The notes under the pieces were generated by a model. That model saw nothing but the letters and a program-made list of their open reading frames with translations. It did not search any database and was not told where the DNA came from. Positions 22,961 through 33,955 of a stretch of 64,000 nucleotides of DNA are shown here, piece by piece; the stretch's first letter is position 1, and the number at the start of each line of letters is the position of its first letter. The DNA is from Diphasiastrum complanatum (taxonomy: Eukaryota; Streptophyta; Lycopodiopsida; Lycopodiales; Lycopodiaceae), in contig CM055101.1 of NCBI GenBank assembly GCA_029204225.1, positions 133,401 to 197,400 of the forward strand. Direction: 5' to 3'. Both the position numbers and the translations under genes were made by a program.

Positions 22961-23752
22961 GGGATTCATATGCTGACACTCATATAGTAGATGCAAAGTG
23001 TTGTGATACACCTATGGAGTCAAATGTAAAGCTAACTATAAGAGGTAATGAAAGATCCTTCGAGGACATTACTCTCTATAGAAAGCTAGTTGGTTCACTT
23101 ATATATCTAACCATCACAAGACTAGATATAAGCTATTTTGTTGGTAGATCAAGCCAATTTATGTAAGATCCTAGTGAAGAGCATTCGAAGCTAGAGAAAA
23201 GAGTTTTGAGATACATCATGGGCACTCGAGATTTTGGCATATTGTAAACTTGTATGGTTTTTCAGATTTAGATTTTGCTAGAGATCAAATGGATAGAAAA
23301 TCCACAAGTGTACATTGTATTTTCATAGGTGATGGAGCTATATCATGGATGTTGAAGAAACAAGCCACTCTCTCATTGTCATCTAGTGAGGCCGATTACA
23401 AAGTTCTTACTCATTACACAAAGGAGATATATGGATCTAGAGGATGATAAAGGATCTTAACTTGTTGGAATTTTTAGAGAGTCCAATCATCTTTCGTGAC
23501 AACCTTTCAGCCCAAAAGTTGACAAACAATCATATCTTTCATACTAGGAGCAAGCATATTGAGGTGGCATATCACTTTGTGAGAGAACAAGCCATGGCAA
23601 AGGAGGTGGAGCTTCAACATGTTTCTTCAATGGAATGTGTAGCTGATATCTTCACCAAAGCACTTGGAAAAGACATGTTTACCTTTAAAGCGGAGGACTT
23701 CACTTGGAGTATTGTCAAAGTCTATTCTAAACTAGTTGAAGAGGGACTTTGA
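22960..23752 (+). pseudogene. copia RT end and RNase H, copy 2
   Basis: This is a better preserved version of the 9,760-8,950 fragment. It has DTPMESNVKLTIRG and TLYRKLVGSLIYLT. It then has FSDLDFARDQMDRKST, SLSSSEADYKVL (the RNase H 'TEAEY' region) and HFVREQ...ECVADIFTKALGKD. A TAG/TGA pair and one frameshift separate the three open pieces (22,945-23,166; 23,250-23,447; 23,444-23,752). The stop after LVEEGL is followed by about 170 bp of tail that meets the 3' end of the antisense DLWV gene. Confidence 0.85.
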
Positions 23753-23929
23753 GAAACTATTAACCAATTTGATCTATTTTGGTCTATGTGGATTAGTTGG
23801 AAATTTCAGCCAATATGCATTTTATACTTAGAGATAAACTTTATGAAGTTATTTTTAACCAAAATACATGTGAAATTACCACTTTTAGAAAGTGAGAGAA
23901 AGTAGAAAGTCGAATTAGGACACATTCAA

Positions 23930-25192
23930 ATGTGAATGTTAGATATATTGAATCTAGTGATCTTTCCATTTACTTGATGTTCGTCTAGTTTATAGAATCG
24001 AATAATATATTTTAGAACATTTTCAATATCAAGATAAATATTATTGCAATCGTTGTAATTGCACTCACTATATTCTGATTTGTATAATTCAGCTATATGA
24101 AGTGGTTGCCCAACTACTTTGAACATTCTGTCATTATAATAATTTCTTGTTAATCTTACCTGATATGGACGAGGAGGATAAATTTTCTTCACCATCACTT
24201 GAGAAAAGACTTTTTTAACTAATCTAAAAAAAAGTAGGATAAGCATTTCTGCTCATTCCAGAAACATCACATGCACCTAGTATTACAGTTGCATCCAAGT
24301 AAGTTTCAACCTTATTCAAAACAGTCTCTACAATTTCATTTTCATTTTTAGAGACTGAGCATTTTTCATCATTGCCTTTATTGAATTTCTTGGTAAAACA
24401 TGACTTAAAGAAGATCTGATGCATGAACGATCTGACATGATCTGCAAAAGACATATAAAATTCAAATTATGTTTAATAATTTGATAATGCATATTATCAA
24501 ATGCAATTGAAACTTCTATGATGAAAACAAATCAAATAAATTGTTTATAAGAAACAAAGAAAACATACTTAAATGCTCAAATCCTTTTTTTTTTACTGCC
24601 GCTATCTGAAGATAAGTCATTAATATTCTTCTTCGGTACTCTCTTTCTTTTCCTTTTCATCATTGCCTTTTCGATAACTTTTATATCAACAAACATATTT
24701 TAAACTATCAGATCGCAACTTCTCCAGGGATTCTAACATTTTTTGGTTTGATCCCCGAAGAGTAGTGACTGTAGCATTCAACTATGACATAGCATGCTTG
24801 AGTGCATTATTTTCAGCACTAGTGTATTGCACATTATGAAACAATTGTTGATTTCCATGTTGCAATTGTTGATTAGCAAACTGTAATTGCTTATTAAGAC
24901 AAGATATGCTATGCATTTCAATATCATGCAACCTTTGACAATATCCAAGTAAGCCGTTATTTTCTTCACATACAAATCTGAGAAGATGAGTTACGGACTT
25001 AAAATTTGGACACAAATTCATACTTGGATCATTAGGATAAATTGATCCATCCACCCACAAATCTATGTTCTTATGATTATTCATTCTCAATTCTCTAACT
25101 ATTTCAACAACATTCTCTACAGCTTTCGAGTTTTTCTTAATAATTGGAGTGCATTCCATAGGAAGTGCAACATGCAAATGGAACATTACCAT
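23930..25192 (-). pseudogene. unrecognised 'DLWV' gene (copy 2)
   Basis: Inverted counterpart of 7,509-8,796. ORF1 starts at 25,192 and is stopped at 24,782-24,784, where copy 1 has GAG (Glu). Beyond that it would run on through LESLEKLRSDSLKYVC, where copy 1 has its own stop. The intron-like segment with GTATGT and TTTTGCAG ends is retained (about 24,568-24,441). ORF2 is present as 24,454-24,224 (VETYLDATVILGACDVSG) and, after a frameshift, 24,246-23,926 (KVVGQPLHIAELYKSEY). The second segment lacks 21 bp found in copy 1 near 8,268-8,290. The gene lies antisense to the LTRs flanking it at 22,647 and 25,741. Confidence 0.55.
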
Positions 25193-25740
25193 TGTTGCAA
25201 GCTACGATCCATAAATACTTCAAACTACAATAAGTCAAATTGAATAGATCTAGCATATCTTCCTTTTGTAATGTCTATGTTACGTTGAAAAATCGCCCCG
25301 CCTCATATTTCACTATAAGCATACAAAGATTTCAAAAGTGCTGCTACTCCCACTTCAGTTTTTGCAATGAGCACCAAGATTTACAGTCTTAAAGCTCTAG
25401 CCTCGAATTTTGAAATGAGCATACAGAGAAGTTATTATATCTCATGCTTAACTAACTAATGTTTGAAGTTAACCATACTAGTTAAACATCAAGCAAGGCT
25501 AAAAACTCAGAAAACGACAACCAAAAGTTACCGATTCGTATTATGTCTGTACATGACCTCTCTCTAAAGTGAAATTTTTTGAAGGGCCCATTTTGAGCCA
25601 TATTTCCTAATGTAGTGATCTAACATGAAAGGGACCCCTTCTTTTCCTCCTTTGAATGCTATTGGTTGAGTGACATATGAGCCCTCAAACTTGATTGGGC
25701 CAAATTGATGAATATCTCTCTTTTGATTGGACCCTAACTC
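25193..25740. other. upstream flank of DLWV copy 2
   Basis: Inverted counterpart of 6,942-7,508. No gene is recognised. It ends at the TG of the gypsy-A LTR at 25,741. Confidence 0.4.
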
Positions 25741-26430
25741 TGTTGGAGGGCTTGCGGATCCCAAGGCAACCCTAACTCTAGTTAATAAGTGAGAGGAATT
25801 TGGCACCCTGTATGTGTAAGTCCAAACCAATGATCACATAGTGATTTGATTAATTAGAAAGTTAATAAAAGGACTTTAGGCCTTTTTGCGGGACTTTTAC
25901 TGTCGCAGGGCCTAAATGTCAAGTTAGTGAATAAAGCTAGGTTTTCCTCCAATTTAGATGGTTCCTACTCTTTTTTAAATTTGAACAACTAGGGAGACAG
26001 CTTGAGTTTGCTACACATGTACATATCTTCATTTCAAATAAGCAGATTGGTTCTCTTGTGAAATGGATTTATGAATGTTCTTGTTCTCTATCACTTTTCC
26101 TCGATCTCTCATGCTTTTATTGTGTTTTGTTAATTGTTGAATCTGATTGTTATTAGGATTGCATGTTTGGTACTTTCTATGAGAGAGAAAGGGAGAGAGA
26201 GGAAGAGTAAGCTATCTTCATTGTGGATATAGTGTTAATGGATGTAGTGTTAATGCTTAGGGTTAATGGATGTTAGAGTTAGCTGTGAGTCTTACATTCA
26301 TGCTGAAATCTAAACTATGCTATCACTCTCATGGGAACGAACCTACGCATGACAACTAACTTCATCTCCTCAATGCTAGATTGATTAGATCTTGGGTTGA
26401 GGATAGGCAAGGAAAGAAACCCACTACAAT
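25741..26430 (+). repeat. gypsy-A2 5' LTR
   Basis: It begins TGTTGGAGGGCTTGCGG and runs to just before the primer-binding site at 26,433. The first 260 bp and the last 130 bp match the other gypsy-A LTRs. The middle (about 26,003-26,190), where the others carry the TATA box, is replaced by a different sequence including a GAGAGAAAGGGAGAGAG tract. Confidence 0.7.
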
Positions 26431-26432
26431 TT

Positions 26433-26450
26433 TGGCTCCGTTGTTGGGGA
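26433..26450 (+). promoter_or_regulatory. gypsy primer-binding site
   Basis: TGGCTCCGTTGTTGGGGA follows the LTR and resembles the common plant gypsy primer site TGGCGCCGTTGCCGGGGA with three changes. It fixes the orientation of the element. Confidence 0.7.
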
Positions 26451-27619
26451 CCTACACCAATTTCTTAGTTTGCAGCATGTTTGTTGGATGGTTAGCTTGC
26501 ATTAGGCATCTTGTCGTGGCATGAATAGTGTTAAATCTGCATTTAGGATTAGTTTGGGAGTGATTTTGCCTGATTTAATTGGATTTTCTTGTTTGAAATC
26601 TAATCTAATTGTGAAACAAGGAAAGCTATTCAAATCACCAATCTTAAGATCCATTTGGATTTGAGATATAAGTAAAAACAACAAAATCGGTCAAATCTGC
26701 CAGATTCTGGTCAAAAGGAGACAAAAATTGTCATCAGAGCTGATAAATTTTTGTCCTATTTCAGAAAACGTTCGCCGAGTTGCAAAAACCTTCAATTTTG
26801 ATCACAGATTCTTCAGTTTGAAGGGCAAACAATCCTTCCCAGCAGATATCTAGAAACATAAAAAAAAAACCAAAAAAAACCATCAAAAAATCACAAAATC
26901 CCTAAACAAAAAAAGAATCTTCACTCGATTCACTGTGCATATGTGTGATTCAGATCTATCTATTGCCAAGTCGACGAAGAATTATATCATAAATAGAAGG
27001 TTTTTCAGAGGATCAGTTGTGATATTGTCATATTTTTGTCAAAAAAGTCTCTTTTTTGCAAAAATACCGGTATTACTCTTGATTCTTTGCTAGAACCTTC
27101 GCCGAGTTTTCATATTATTCCATTTAAAATAATATACTATTTTGGAGTTTGGCGAATATTCATCCTATTCAGGTCATAGAAAATCTTTATTTTTACCCTC
27201 GTCAAATTACAAAAACTGTGCTTTTGTGTGTCCGAAACCTTCGCCAGTTCTACCCTAGCTTTATCTTGTCTCAGATTTTGAGTTTGAGAGTGCGGCAAAG
27301 GTTATTTGTTACAAAAACCTGATTAAAGAGTTTTTTTTAAAAATAACACTATTGAATTTTTGCTGAGTGAATCTTCTCCTAGGGAACCTTCGTTAGTTCT
27401 ATTTTTAGGTTTTGATTTTCCAGATCAAGTCCTTGTCAAATTTTGTGTCAAATCTGATACAGTCTAATTTTGATTCTAAGAATTCTTTTATTTTTAAAAA
27501 TTCACAATATAGGAATCTAATTCTTGTCAAGTGGAAGAGATCTAGCAGCTCTGATCTGAGACAGTTTCGATTGAAAATCTAGATCCAATCTCATTGTCTG
27601 CTTGATTTAATCTGTAAAG
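26451..27619 (+). repeat. gypsy-A2 leader
   Basis: Untranslated leader between primer site and gag, with no long ORF. It contains scattered ACCTTCGCCGA/GGCGAAGGTTC-like motifs on both strands, for example at 26,773, 27,112 and 27,240. It matches 5,718-6,790 in inverse orientation. Confidence 0.65.
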
Positions 27620-28843
27620 ATGGATGGCCCTCGAGGTTTTCCTCGAGAAGTCAATCCAATCATTATTAGAAGAGCACCCCGTTTGGATCTACCCAAATAT
27701 AATGGATTAATAGATCTAGTTAGATTTCTTCAAATCTATTCTAAATCTTGTGAAGTCTATGGCGAAGTTTTTTTCCAAGATAAACTTAAGCTTTTTTTCT
27801 ATGGCCTTAACAGGCGCAGCACAAGATTGGTACTATAATCAAGATGAAACTGAGCACACAAATTGGAAGACTGTTAAACGAGCCCTTATCACACGGTTCA
27901 GACCTTGTAACTTTATGGAAGACCTTTATTTACTTTTAAGTAAAATTAAAATGGAAAGGCAAAAAATGGTTCAAGATTACATTGAATGGGTAAAACGCCT
28001 AAACTCTGAGTGCGAACCTGAGCTAATTAACGAAAATGTCATGATTATGTGATTTTGTCAAGTTACCTAAAAGGATAAAAAATGAGCTGAAATGTCATAA
28101 TGAGTACACACTTTTATTCAGCAACGGTATGCCCATATGGGATATCAAGAACCACATTATGGAGAAAATCCGACAGCTAGACCTCGTCAATCTACTCTTG
28201 GATACTCGGAACGGCTAGTCTTACTTGCCCCACCAAAGCACCCCGCCCCTCCTGCCAATTTGATGGAACCAGAACCTTACAAAAGTGCCGAGCAATTGAA
28301 CTATGGTAATGATCCAGCAGGTGGATCTTCAGAACAATATGCTATTTAGGTTGTCGCGCAACAAACAGCATCTAGAAATTGGACCAGAACACCACTTGGA
28401 TGCTTTGCATGTGAAAAAAATCACAGAGTTGCAGAATGTCCAAATAAAAGAAAATTTGTATTATTATGTCGTGACTGTGGTTATGGGCATTGCTATAAGG
28501 AATGTCCAGCAAAACCAAAGCCACCGCTGGCTACAACTTCTGCAAATTTGATAACAACCAAGCAAAGACAAGTAGCTCAGAATAAACCAAGTGGACCCTT
28601 GATGGTGGTCACCACGGCACAAAAGTAGGAAGAACTGGTAGCAGATCCAGTACCTGCTGATTATATACCATTAACTGATATACCAACAACATCTGGAGTC
28701 TATCCAAATCTTCATGCAGAAAAAAGAAGATATCAGGATATGAGGCAATGGATTAAACATCTACAAGAAGAAGAGAAGCTTGAAGCGACTAGAGCAACAG
28801 CCAAAGTTCGTTCTTCACCATTGCAGCAACCGAAAAATTCATG
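27620..28843 (+). pseudogene. gypsy-A2 gag with two zinc knuckles
   Basis: Gypsy capsid and nucleocapsid. It opens with PREVNPIIIRRAPRLDLPKY. After a frameshift near 27,790 the capsid continues as ALTGAAQDWYYNQDETEHTN. A second break lies near 28,040. From 28,137 one frame continues with only two stops (28,347 and 28,626). This part carries two intact nucleic-acid-binding knuckles, CFACEKNHRVAEC and CRDCGYGHCYKEC, both spaced CX2CX3HX4C instead of the commoner CX2CX4HX4C. The C-terminus is charged (KRRYQDMRQWIKHLQEEEK). Confidence 0.8.
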
Positions 28844-28862
28844 AACAAAAATGAATGCCTAG

Positions 28863-30260
28863 TTGCATCATCATGAAGAACCCTTCAAGATGACTGAACC
28901 AGAAGCACCGCAAACAGAACTGCTCATGAATATTTTGTCTAGTAAGATCAATATTTCGTTGGGAGAGTTCCTGAAGTTGGTGCCATTTCGGCATTACCTC
29001 ATGGAAATGCACTTTTCATGTTATACGGATCACCAGTCGTTACTTTACTTGGTAAACAAGACGTGCAATACTGGGTGTATTGCAAGATGGTTACTGTTAT
29101 TGACTGAATTTGACTTTCGAATTGTGGTTCATAAGGAAAAGCAATATTATCTAGACGACCATGTTTCGCAAATTGAATCCGCACTAGTTAATACTGAAGT
29201 GGATGATGAATTACCAGACGCTACATTATTCTATGTACAAGTGATACTTGAGTGGGCAGCAGATATTGTTGAGTACCTGACGCTAGGACAACCGAATGAC
29301 TCTTTGACAAAAGTACAAAAGATGCAATTGATTCATAAGGCTGAACCTTATCAATTGATTGCAGAAAAATTGTATCGTCATGGATCAGACAATATTCTAC
29401 GTAGATGTGTCAAAACGCATTAAATATCAAATTTAATCACGTTTTCACATGATGGCATGGGCAGAGGACACTTCTCCATAGATATTACTGTCCGCAAACT
29501 TTTGCAATTAGGTTGTTGGTGGCCTACGCTTCATAAGAACACAGAAAACTATATTCAGACATGTGATGTTTGCCAGCGAGCACGACGGCCTACTAGATAG
29601 AACTATGAACCTTTACATCTGGTTTTATCGCAAGCACCATTTGAAAAATGGAGACTGGATTATATTGGTCCTATTCATCCTGCTACGCGAGAATCTCAGG
29701 CCCGATATATTATCGTAGCAACTGATAATATGACCAAGTGGGTTGAAGCCAAAGCTGTCAAAGTTGCTAATGCGAAATCTACAACCAAGTTTCTCTATGA
29801 AAATATTATTATTATATTTGGATGTCCGATCGAGATTGTCAGTGACCGGGGTACACACTTTGCTAATCAAACGATAAAGTGTTTACTGGATGATTTTTTT
29901 GTTATACAAAGATTTAGTACTCCTTATTATCCTAGAGGGAATGGCCAAGCTGAATCTTCCAATAAGATTCTCTACACTATTATGATGAAAACAGTGAGTT
30001 GATCTGATTGGGAGCATAAACTGCATGCAACATTATGGGCATTCATAACTACTTACAACAGTAGTACAAATGAAATACCATTTCAACTAGTCTATGGTCA
30101 AGATGTTGTCATGCCGATTGAATTTTTAATACCATCTCTACGTATAGCATCGACAAAGCAGCTAAATGATGATAGGTCTTTGCAGCTATGTCATGAAGCG
30201 TTGCACAAATTGTGTGAAACAAGATTGATGGCAGTTAAGTGTTAGCAGTAGAGAAAGCCC
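28863..30260 (+). pseudogene. gypsy-A2 RNase H and integrase, RT deleted
   Basis: A single frame (interrupted by TAA 29,421, TAG about 29,599 and TGA at 30,000) starts in gag/protease linker text (KINISLGEFLKLVP). It passes without a break into RNase H text (FRHYLMEMHFSCYTDHQSLL), followed by the connection region with IARWLLLLTEFDF. The integrase follows: the HHCC zinc region ends CDVCQRARRP. The catalytic triad is present as D in DYIGPI, D in SDRGTHF and E in GQAESSNK, with 35 residues between the last two. Protease and the whole RT are missing, by an in-frame deletion at about 28,985. The C-terminus fades near 30,260. No chromodomain and no 3' LTR were seen. Confidence 0.85.
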
Positions 30261-30566
30261 GTCATTATTTCAACCAGAGTGAAGATATGAAGATATTGCT
30301 TTAATATATAGATTTTCAGTATAGTAAGGCTGTTTCAAAAGATAATTATTTTTGAAGCGTATATAAATGATCAACGTATGTTCACTAATTGTTTTATTTG
30401 GTCAATCAATTTTAGCTAGATCTTTAATAAGATATAGATTGCGGTGAAAGCATTTGATTTAAAATGAATCATAAGTGATTGTCAGATAGAACTCAAGATG
30501 AACTTGAAAAATACAAGAATGCATTATACAGATCCAATAATTATGCAAACTATTATTTTATCATAA

Positions 30567-30591
30567 ATGGTTGTGATATATATATATATGT

Positions 30592-30644
<53 letters not shown>

Positions 30645-30650
30645 AACCAT
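30567..30650. repeat. (TA)n microsatellite inside an inverted repeat
   Basis: ATGGTTGTGATATATA at the left and TATATATCACAACCAT at the right are reverse complements. The 50-odd bp between them is TA-rich and itself self-complementary, so the whole 84 bp can form one hairpin. It lies at the junction between gypsy remnants and the CACTA fragment. Confidence 0.9.
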
Positions 30651-30654
30651 ACCA

Positions 30655-32250
30655 AGATTCAAATTCATTAGCTAGTACATCTTGCAACTCATCTCCGCTT
30701 AGATGAATTTCATCATCAGTACTATAGTAATCGGACTCTCTCAATATTGTCGTTTGTGTCCGAATTATTCGATTCATTTATAGTATTTTCTATAATATTT
30801 AAAAAACTTGGAGATATTTCTATATCCTCATCAACATCCATGTTTGTGTTGTCAATATTCAAGTCATCCATTTCATTCTCAATGTATGCATTTTCAAATA
30901 CATGTCTTGTGTGTGGCTAACTTGAACAACATACCACCACTTGTTGTTTAGTCGATCTGGTTGAAAAAATACCTGCACATTTAACAATGTTAAGCTAAAA
31001 AGTTTGTTCAAACAATGTCATGGAATTGCAATGAAATAGTGTATATTACTAATTATGATTGAGAAAAAATGGATGTCAAACTCATGTGACACATCTGTTC
31101 ACAATGACAAGGCAACACCAACGTGTTTGAAAAATCCATGCTTAATGTCTTGGTTGAATCGATAGCAAAAAATCCACTACGATCTCTTTTCACGGTTGCA
31201 TTTGACCCTTGATAATTGATTTTGAACCATTTAACATCAAACAAAAACTATTTACCATTTTCACTGAAACACACTTCATATATATCTTGAATAATTCCTA
31301 CATACTCAAGCTCTCCAGAGATTGGACTTTGGTCTCGTGCACTGCTCGGACTTTCTTGATTGAAAGATGCCATCACAACACAATCATAAGTTTCTCGTTT
31401 CATGTCAACTCGTTCAACGTGATGACGACGACCATATGCCTACATTGCACTATACTTTCAATACTGCCACATACTAACTGTAATTAGGACAATAATCAAT
31501 TTTTATACATGTACATTGTATTTTTACAAAAAAAAAAACAATAAAGAAACCTTCCAATCACGTCCTCTTGCAAATTCCCATTTCGTGTCAGATATGACTT
31601 ATCCCTTCGTATAATTCCAACCACTTATCCATCACTTTAGAATTATAGAGCATGAAAGTAGAAAATTTTTCTCTTAGAAAAGGGTCCTTTTCTTAAGAGA
31701 ACCTGTACCTTGTGGTTTTTTGCCTTTTACCTCATTGTTCTCCTCATCATTCCATAGCCATGGAGTAGATGGATGTATTTTAAGCAAAATTTCAGTGACA
31801 TAGATAAGAGATTCTTGCACTAACCACCCATCGACCATGCTTCCCTCTGGTCTTGTCTTTTGACGCACAAAATCTTTCAAAACTTTCATGAATCTCTCCA
31901 AAAAAAACATCTAGTTATAAACATTTATTGCAATGATGAGAGCAGTGGTCAATGACATAGTAAAAAAATGATGCTAAATACATTGAGGCCACAAAAATCA
32001 AAATCGTATATTTTGTACCTTGAGTGCACATAGGACCAACAATATCAATTTCTTGGACCAAGTGCACAACCAAATGCACTTGTATGTCCAAGATGGAGGT
32101 TGGAAAATATCTCTCAAGCATACATATAGCCTCCACTATATCTTCATGTTTTTTTTCCACATCTATCTCACAAATCTCCTTGTCACACATCCATCTACAT
32201 CATACTAATGCTTGGGTTTCCCTGCTTCAAGTAATGTGGGTTGATGAATC
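30655..32250 (-). pseudogene. CACTA-B transposase 3' half (DUF4218/DUF4216)
   Basis: Read on the minus strand there is a DUF4218 exon (32,190 to about 32,017, LERYFPTSILDIQVHLVVHL) ending in a GTACAA donor. A second exon follows (31,912-31,680, RFMKVLKDFVRQKTRPEGSM), then text like DUF4216 (31,244-31,053, FDVKWFKINYQG and RSGFFAIDSTKT), then an acidic tail (30,975-30,555, YFFNQIDRLNNKWWYVVQ then D/E-rich). This order is that of En/Spm (CACTA) TNP2-type proteins downstream of the transposase core. The core itself and the element ends are missing. It is a different lineage from CACTA-A at 36,217. Confidence 0.8.
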
Positions 32251-32397
32251 TCACTATCACAGCCTACCAAAAGTGACCATACTAATTCTTGGGTTCCTTG
32301 CTTTTGAAATATAGTAATGTGGGCTGTGATGATGCCTCTCACCTGACACCATCATAGCCCTCTTTCTCTGCATAGGTTTCCATTTCTTTTGTAAATA
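32251..32397. repeat. imperfect direct duplication
   Basis: CATACTAATGCTTGGGTTTC...AATGTGGGTTGATGA (from 32,209) recurs as CATACTAATTCTTGGGTTCC...AATGTGGGCTGTGATGA (from 32,278), about 70 bp apart. No gene is seen. Confidence 0.6.
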
Positions 32398-32676
32398 TTG
32401 CTTGCTGTCTCGTTTTCTAACTCTCTCGGCCTCCTACTTTTCTGTTTGATCGAGAAAACAAAAACAGACACCTCATGCTACAACACAGACCATTCAGACT
32501 TCCCCCCAGGAAACCTCGTTGTCTCACTGAAAAAGAGTATCTTTGATCTCTCCAATGTCTGTGGCAAATGTCTTCTAGTATCGTGCCTCGACAATCCGGC
32601 TTGCAACACACAGGATCCGGGGGTTTTTGTAACGATTGTAGACAAATGCGATTCGGACGAGGTAATCTTTCGATGA
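32398..32676 (+). pseudogene. double-psi-beta-barrel (expansin/EG45-like) fragment
   Basis: A 92-codon ORF reads FPPGNLVVSLKKSIFDL, then CGKCLLVSC, then PGVFVTIVDKCDSD. The order (aliphatic strand, a CGxC pair, a later VTIVDxC) is that of the barrel found in expansins and EG45/plant natriuretic peptide-like secreted proteins, which act in the cell wall. The start of a normal protein (signal peptide, first Cys/Gly strand) and the downstream expansin C-terminal domain are not seen, so it is probably a captured or broken exon. The fit is by motif only. Confidence 0.45.
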
Positions 32677-32702
32677 ATATCCCATTGGAGGAATCATACA
32701 AA

Positions 32703-33150
32703 ATTTAGAAGATGATGGTTCCATCATCAAAGATACCAAGGGAAACGTCGTCATCAATAGGATGCATGACCTTGCACTCAAATATTTTGGCCACAACTTA
32801 TTCACTCCTTGGGAGCAACAAGACCAAGATGACAAGAATAAGATACTTGCGATTTTGAATAGTGAGTTTCTTCAATCAAATAGATTTGGGGAGGTGTGGG
32901 CATTGACGAATATGTGTATGCATATTCGTCATAAGCATCAATTCTTACGAAGATATGTTAAAATGGCAAAAAAAGGCCGACGTGGGCTTCAAAGAAAGAT
33001 TGGGCAAAGGTGATACACGAGTCCAAGCATCCCAATCCTGATCGCTTCAAACAACAACGAGATCAATCTCTTGGGCCAATCTCACCTTGGCTCGGGTGGG
33101 AAATCCAATTTACAAGCCCAATTTCTAAGTTTTTCTTTTTTAGTTTGATT
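32703..33150 (+). pseudogene. transposon-like ORF fragment, family uncertain
   Basis: One frame (32,703-33,013) reads NLEDDGSIIKDTKGN and later WALTNMCMHIRHKHQFLRRY and KKGRRGLQRKIGQR. After a frameshift it continues as WAKVIHESKHPNPDRFKQQ and DQSLGPISPWLGWEI up to about 33,150. The highly basic middle and position next to CACTA remains suggest an En/Spm-associated protein (Ptta-like), but I cannot place it firmly. Confidence 0.3.
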
Positions 33151-33634
33151 TTATTATAATTATTTTAGATATGTTTTTTATTACTAATCATGTTTCGTAT
33201 CTAAATGATTGCATTCGTGTTTTTATAGGAAAGAGATTTTGAGAGAAAATACACGAATGTCGACTATAAGATTGGGTACCAACAAGGTTGCAGCTGAATC
33301 GTCCCCATCATTAGAGAAAATCTGAACACAAAAGAGGCCTTTCAAATGGATACTCTTTATTTTTTTTCTCAACGTAGCTCCTTCAAATTGATTTGTTTTT
33401 TTTTTTCAAAGAACTATAATTTTGCGTCAGGGACAGCCCGTAAATAAGCCATTTTATTTGTAGTATAGTATGCAACTCTACAAAAAAACAGTGTAACTTT
33501 TGAACGACGATTATGGTGCCATTAGAAATCCCTCAACGAGAGCTTTTCAACGACCCCCAACATGACCAAGTTCCGAGAAAGAAGTTATGGCCAGTCAAAA
33601 GTTTTGGTCGGTCAATGCTTGGTCAACCCGATAT

Positions 33635-33687
33635 CTCTTTCAAGTCCAGTTGACCAGTTTGAAACTGGTCAACTGAACTTGAAAGAG
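33635..33687. repeat. 53-bp near-perfect hairpin
   Basis: The left arm CTCTTTCAAGTCCAGTTGAC continues to CAGTTT. After a single G the reverse complement follows, down to GAAAGAG. The arms are 26 bp with one mismatch and a one-base loop. It is not followed by a T run, so it does not look like a terminator. Confidence 0.9.
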
Positions 33688-33878
33688 GACCACTATACAG
33701 TAGATTTCTGCATTCACTCTCGCTCATAGAGGAAAGGTGGGATGACCCGCGACTATCGCCTGACCTCTGAGTAGGGGATCCATCATCTAACATAATGGGT
33801 GCAACAGAATAAGAGGGATAAATACTGCAGACAACCAAGGGAAGTCTCAAAAATAGTAAACAAAGTAACATCACCATG

Positions 33879-33882
<4 letters not shown>

Positions 33883-33946
<64 letters not shown>
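33883..33946. repeat. (CT)n microsatellite
   Basis: About 32 CT units, giving a spurious Arg-Glu repeat frame on the minus strand. Confidence 0.95.
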
Positions 33947-33955
<9 letters not shown>

